Shown here: positions 30,373-32,396 of the stretch, piece by piece | Layout of the letters: every line of letters starts with the position of its first letter | Position numbering within the stretch: position 1 is the first letter of the stretch | Source of the DNA: an uncultured Lachnospiraceae bacterium | GTDB taxonomy: Bacteria > Bacillota > Clostridia > Lachnospirales > Lachnospiraceae | Assembly (NCBI GenBank): GCA_910586645.1 | Contig: CAJUIS010000026.1 | Span: 1 to 32,396 of the forward strand | Reading direction: 5' to 3' | Length of the DNA: 32,396 nt | The notes under the pieces: model-generated | Told to the model about the DNA's origin: nothing | Seen by the model: the letters and a program-made list of their open reading frames with translations, nothing else | Databases searched by the model: none | Made by a program: the position numbers and the translations under genes

Positions 30373-31917
30373 ATGGAGCAGGAAAAAGTAATTGTAATTG
30401 ATTTTGGCGGCCAGTATAACCAGCTTGTGGCAAGACGCGTCCGGGAATGCAATGTTTATTGTGAAATCTATTCTTACCGTACAGACATTGAAAAAATTAA
30501 AGCGATGAATCCAAAGGGGATTATCCTGACCGGCGGGCCAAACAGTTGTTATGAAGCAAAAGCTCCTGCCTGCGGCAGAGAATTATTTGAACTGGGAATC
30601 CCGACGCTCGGGCTTTGCTATGGAGCGCAGTTAATGATGTTTACATTAGGCGGAAATGTGGAGCGCGCGCCTGTGCAGGAATACGGCAAAACAGACGTAT
30701 CCATCTGTGCGGATTCCCTTCTGTTTGAGAAAGTGCCGGAAAAAACAGTCTGCTGGATGAGCCATTTTGATTATATAGCAAAACCCGCGCCGGATTTTAA
30801 AATTACGGCTTATACAAAAGACTGTCCGGTGGCGGCGGCAGAAAATCAGGAGAAACAGTTATATGCCGTTCAGTTTCATCCGGAAGTTCTGCATACGCAG
30901 GAAGGCGGAAAAATACTTTCCAATTTTGTAAAAAGAATTTGCGGGTGTGCGGGAACCTGGCGGATGGATTCTTTTTTGGAAGATTCCATCCATGCAATGC
31001 AAAAAAAGATCGGAAGCGGAAAAGTCCTCTGCGCACTGTCCGGCGGCGTCGATTCCTCTGTTGCGGCAGTTATGCTGTCCAAAGCAATTGGAAATCAGCT
31101 TACCTGCGTTTTTGTGGATCATGGCCTGCTCCGGAAGGATGAAGGGGATGAAGTCGAATCGGTATTTGGCCCTGACGGGCCGTATGAACTGAACTTTATA
31201 CGCGTAAATGCCAGAGAACGTTTTTTTAAGAGTCTGGCAGGCGTAACGGAACCAGAGAAAAAACGTAAGATTATCGGCGAAGAGTTTATTCGTGTTTTTG
31301 AGGAAGAAGCAAAAAAAATAGGAGCTGTGGATTTTCTGGTTCAGGGAACCATATATCCGGACGTAGTGGAGAGCGGCCTTGGCGGAGAATCCGCAGTCAT
31401 AAAATCGCATCACAACGTTGGGGGCCTGCCTGCCTGCGTGGATTTTAAAGAAATTATAGAACCCCTCCAAAGCCTGTTTAAAGATGAGGTGCGAAAAGCG
31501 GGCCTTGAACTTGGAATGCCCGAGCATCTTGTGTTTCGCCAGCCGTTTCCGGGACCTGGCCTTGGGATTCGGATTATTGGAGAAGTCACAGCCGAAAAAG
31601 TAAAAATTGTCCAGGATGCGGACGCCATTTACAGAGAAGAAATTGCCAACGCCGGTTTGGCGCAAAGCATGGGCCAGTATTTTGCGGCGCTTACGAATAT
31701 GCAGTCCGTAGGCGTAATGGGAGACGAACGGACATATGAATATGCAGTAGTCCTGCGCGCCGTAAGCACTGTGGATTTTATGACAGCCGAGGCCGCTGAG
31801 ATCCCATTTGAAGTATTAAAGAAAACAATGGGGCGGATTATCAATGAAGTAAAGGGCGTAAACCGGGTATTTTATGATTTGACAAGCAAGCCTCCTGGGA
31901 CGGTGGAGTTCGAATAA
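30373..31917 (+). CDS. guaA: GMP synthase (glutamine-hydrolysing)
   Basis: A 514-residue two-domain enzyme that converts XMP to GMP with glutamine and ATP. Residues 1-190 are the class I glutamine amidotransferase, with the Cys of GLCYGAQLMM and the His/Glu of VQFHPEVLH. Residues 195-390 are the ATP pyrophosphatase domain with the P-loop ALSGGVDSSVAAVM. The rest is the dimerisation domain, including QPFPGPGLGIRI and the terminal KPPGTVEFE. Length is standard. The ATG at 30373 follows AGGAGGAAG. The intact C terminus matters because integrative elements commonly insert at the 3' end of guaA. Confidence 0.97.
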   Translation: MEQEKVIVIDFGGQYNQLVARRVRECNVYCEIYSYRTDIEKIKAMNPKGIILTGGPNSCYEAKAPACGRELFELGIPTLGLCYGAQLMMFTLGGNVERAPVQEYGKTDVSICADSLLFEKVPEKTVCWMSHFDYIAKPAPDFKITAYTKDCPVAAAENQEKQLYAVQFHPEVLHTQEGGKILSNFVKRICGCAGTWRMDSFLEDSIHAMQKKIGSGKVLCALSGGVDSSVAAVMLSKAIGNQLTCVFVDHGLLRKDEGDEVESVFGPDGPYELNFIRVNARERFFKSLAGVTEPEKKRKIIGEEFIRVFEEEAKKIGAVDFLVQGTIYPDVVESGLGGESAVIKSHHNVGGLPACVDFKEIIEPLQSLFKDEVRKAGLELGMPEHLVFRQPFPGPGLGIRIIGEVTAEKVKIVQDADAIYREEIANAGLAQSMGQYFAALTNMQSVGVMGDERTYEYAVVLRAVSTVDFMTAEAAEIPFEVLKKTMGRIINEVKGVNRVFYDLTSKPPGTVEFE

Positions 31918-32191
31918 ACAAAAATGCTTAGTAAATCCAGTGTTTATGCGAGTTTGCGGGCTTTGGAAAGGTCTTTTGATAACAAATTGATAACAGTCGT
32001 TTGCGTGCGATTATTCTTGCTGTCAAGTGGTTTGTCGGTGGGGGAATGATTTGCAATCGGTTTGGACGGCTGGCATAAATCCATATTAGAAACGCCCTTA
32101 GCTGTGGGTAGGAACTCATGGCTAAGGGCGTTTTTTTGTCGCTTACGAATAAAATTCGCTGTTTATGATTTCAATTTGAAAGAGGCTGTAA
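31918..32191. other. guaA 3' flank with tandem 9-mers and a strong terminator
   Basis: No gene is seen here. TTGATAACA occurs twice, at 31976-31984 and 31987-31995, with an 11-base period; such short tandem repeats can be arm sites of tyrosine integrases, but this is inference. A large hairpin, AACGCCCTTAGC (32091-32102) with GCTAAGGGCGTT (32121-32132), follows. Confidence 0.5.
32091..32137 (+). terminator. Terminator between guaA and the integrase fragment
   Basis: A perfect 12-bp stem (32091-32102 with 32121-32132) with an 18-nt loop is followed by TTTTTTT in total. It is about 175 bases beyond guaA, so it may belong to the integrated element rather than to guaA itself. Confidence 0.85.
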
Positions 32192-32396
32192 TGGGGAACA
32201 TCTGCCGAAGAAAAGTGTTTTGTTAATACAGGACATTCCTCTAACATCCTTTGGCTGACAAAGGAGCATATCATTCGGACGAAGATTCTTCCTTACTTTG
32301 GTAAGATGAAGATTAGCGGGATTGGCACAAAGGAAATCATCGCATGGCAGAATGAGCTGCTTGCCTACCGTGATGAAAAACGCAATCCCTATTCGC
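32192..32396 (+). pseudogene. Partial tyrosine recombinase (Tn916-Int-like), N terminus damaged, runs off the edge
   Basis: From about 32252 the frame reads WLTKEHIIRTKILPYFGKMK, then GIGTKEIIAWQNELLAYRD and EKRNPYS at the window end. This is the SAM-like core-binding N-domain of phage-type tyrosine recombinases (integrases) found on Tn916-like and other conjugative elements. The part before WLTKEH (TGHSSNIL) does not fit the family, an in-frame TAA sits at 32189-32191, and no start codon with an SD is available. So the N-terminal 60-80 residues appear lost. The catalytic domain would lie beyond the window and cannot be judged. Confidence 0.72.

Noticed and set aside
1..32396. CRISPR array, tRNA or rRNA genes
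   Set aside because: No regularly spaced repeats and no cloverleaf or rRNA signature were seen on either strand.

Overview
The window looks like a chromosomal segment of a spore-forming, gut-type Clostridia, most likely Lachnospiraceae. The reasons are a SipL-like spore morphogenesis protein, SpoIIID behind a sigma-E-type promoter, Veg, a secreted esterase ending in FIVAR-like and BspA-type leucine-rich repeats, TnpV debris, and strong AGGAGG ribosome binding sites. The genus cannot be fixed from sequence alone. No rRNA, tRNA, CRISPR array or riboswitch was found.

Left part (1-17.9 kb, mostly minus strand). A seven-gene operon runs from a good sigma-A promoter at 6.85 kb to a terminator at 0.25 kb. 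Its order is secreted NlpC/P60 peptidase, SurA-N-like membrane protein, SEC-C methionine aminopeptidase, apt, NCS2 purine permease, DUF4474 protein and metallophosphoesterase. It combines wall remodelling, protein maturation and purine salvage. Upstream lie sipL and veg. The veg terminator is built from the sipL ribosome binding site. Next come a 1368-residue secreted protein with one degenerate and one intact SGNH esterase domain, and a PrcB-like lipoprotein. plsC (+) converges on the ddl-murF pair and overlaps murF by 44 nt. A flavodoxin-family gene precedes ddl.

Middle (18-21.5 kb). ridA (+), a highly charged coiled-coil protein of unknown function (-), and NADP-type gdhA (+) follow, each with recognisable signals.

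Accessory island (21.5-27.0 kb). A scar made of fragments (sigma-factor-like HTH, IS3-family transposase, serine hydrolase, TnpV) leads into an AT-rich restriction-modification cassette. The cassette holds a Phd/YefM-like small protein, a nuclease-methyltransferase fusion without a helicase (BcgI-like layout), a two-TRD specificity subunit and a truncated 28-codon ORF, coupled by ATGA and TAATG overlaps. The nuclease-methyltransferase and specificity frames meet at a T7 tract, where a one-base shift would join them into a single polypeptide of about 1146 residues. More mobile-element debris follows.

Right part (27.0-32.4 kb, plus strand). spoIIID, a MATE exporter, a GPH-family sugar symporter and guaA. 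Downstream of guaA, a known integration hotspot, lie tandem 9-mers, a strong terminator and an N-terminally damaged tyrosine recombinase that runs off the window edge.
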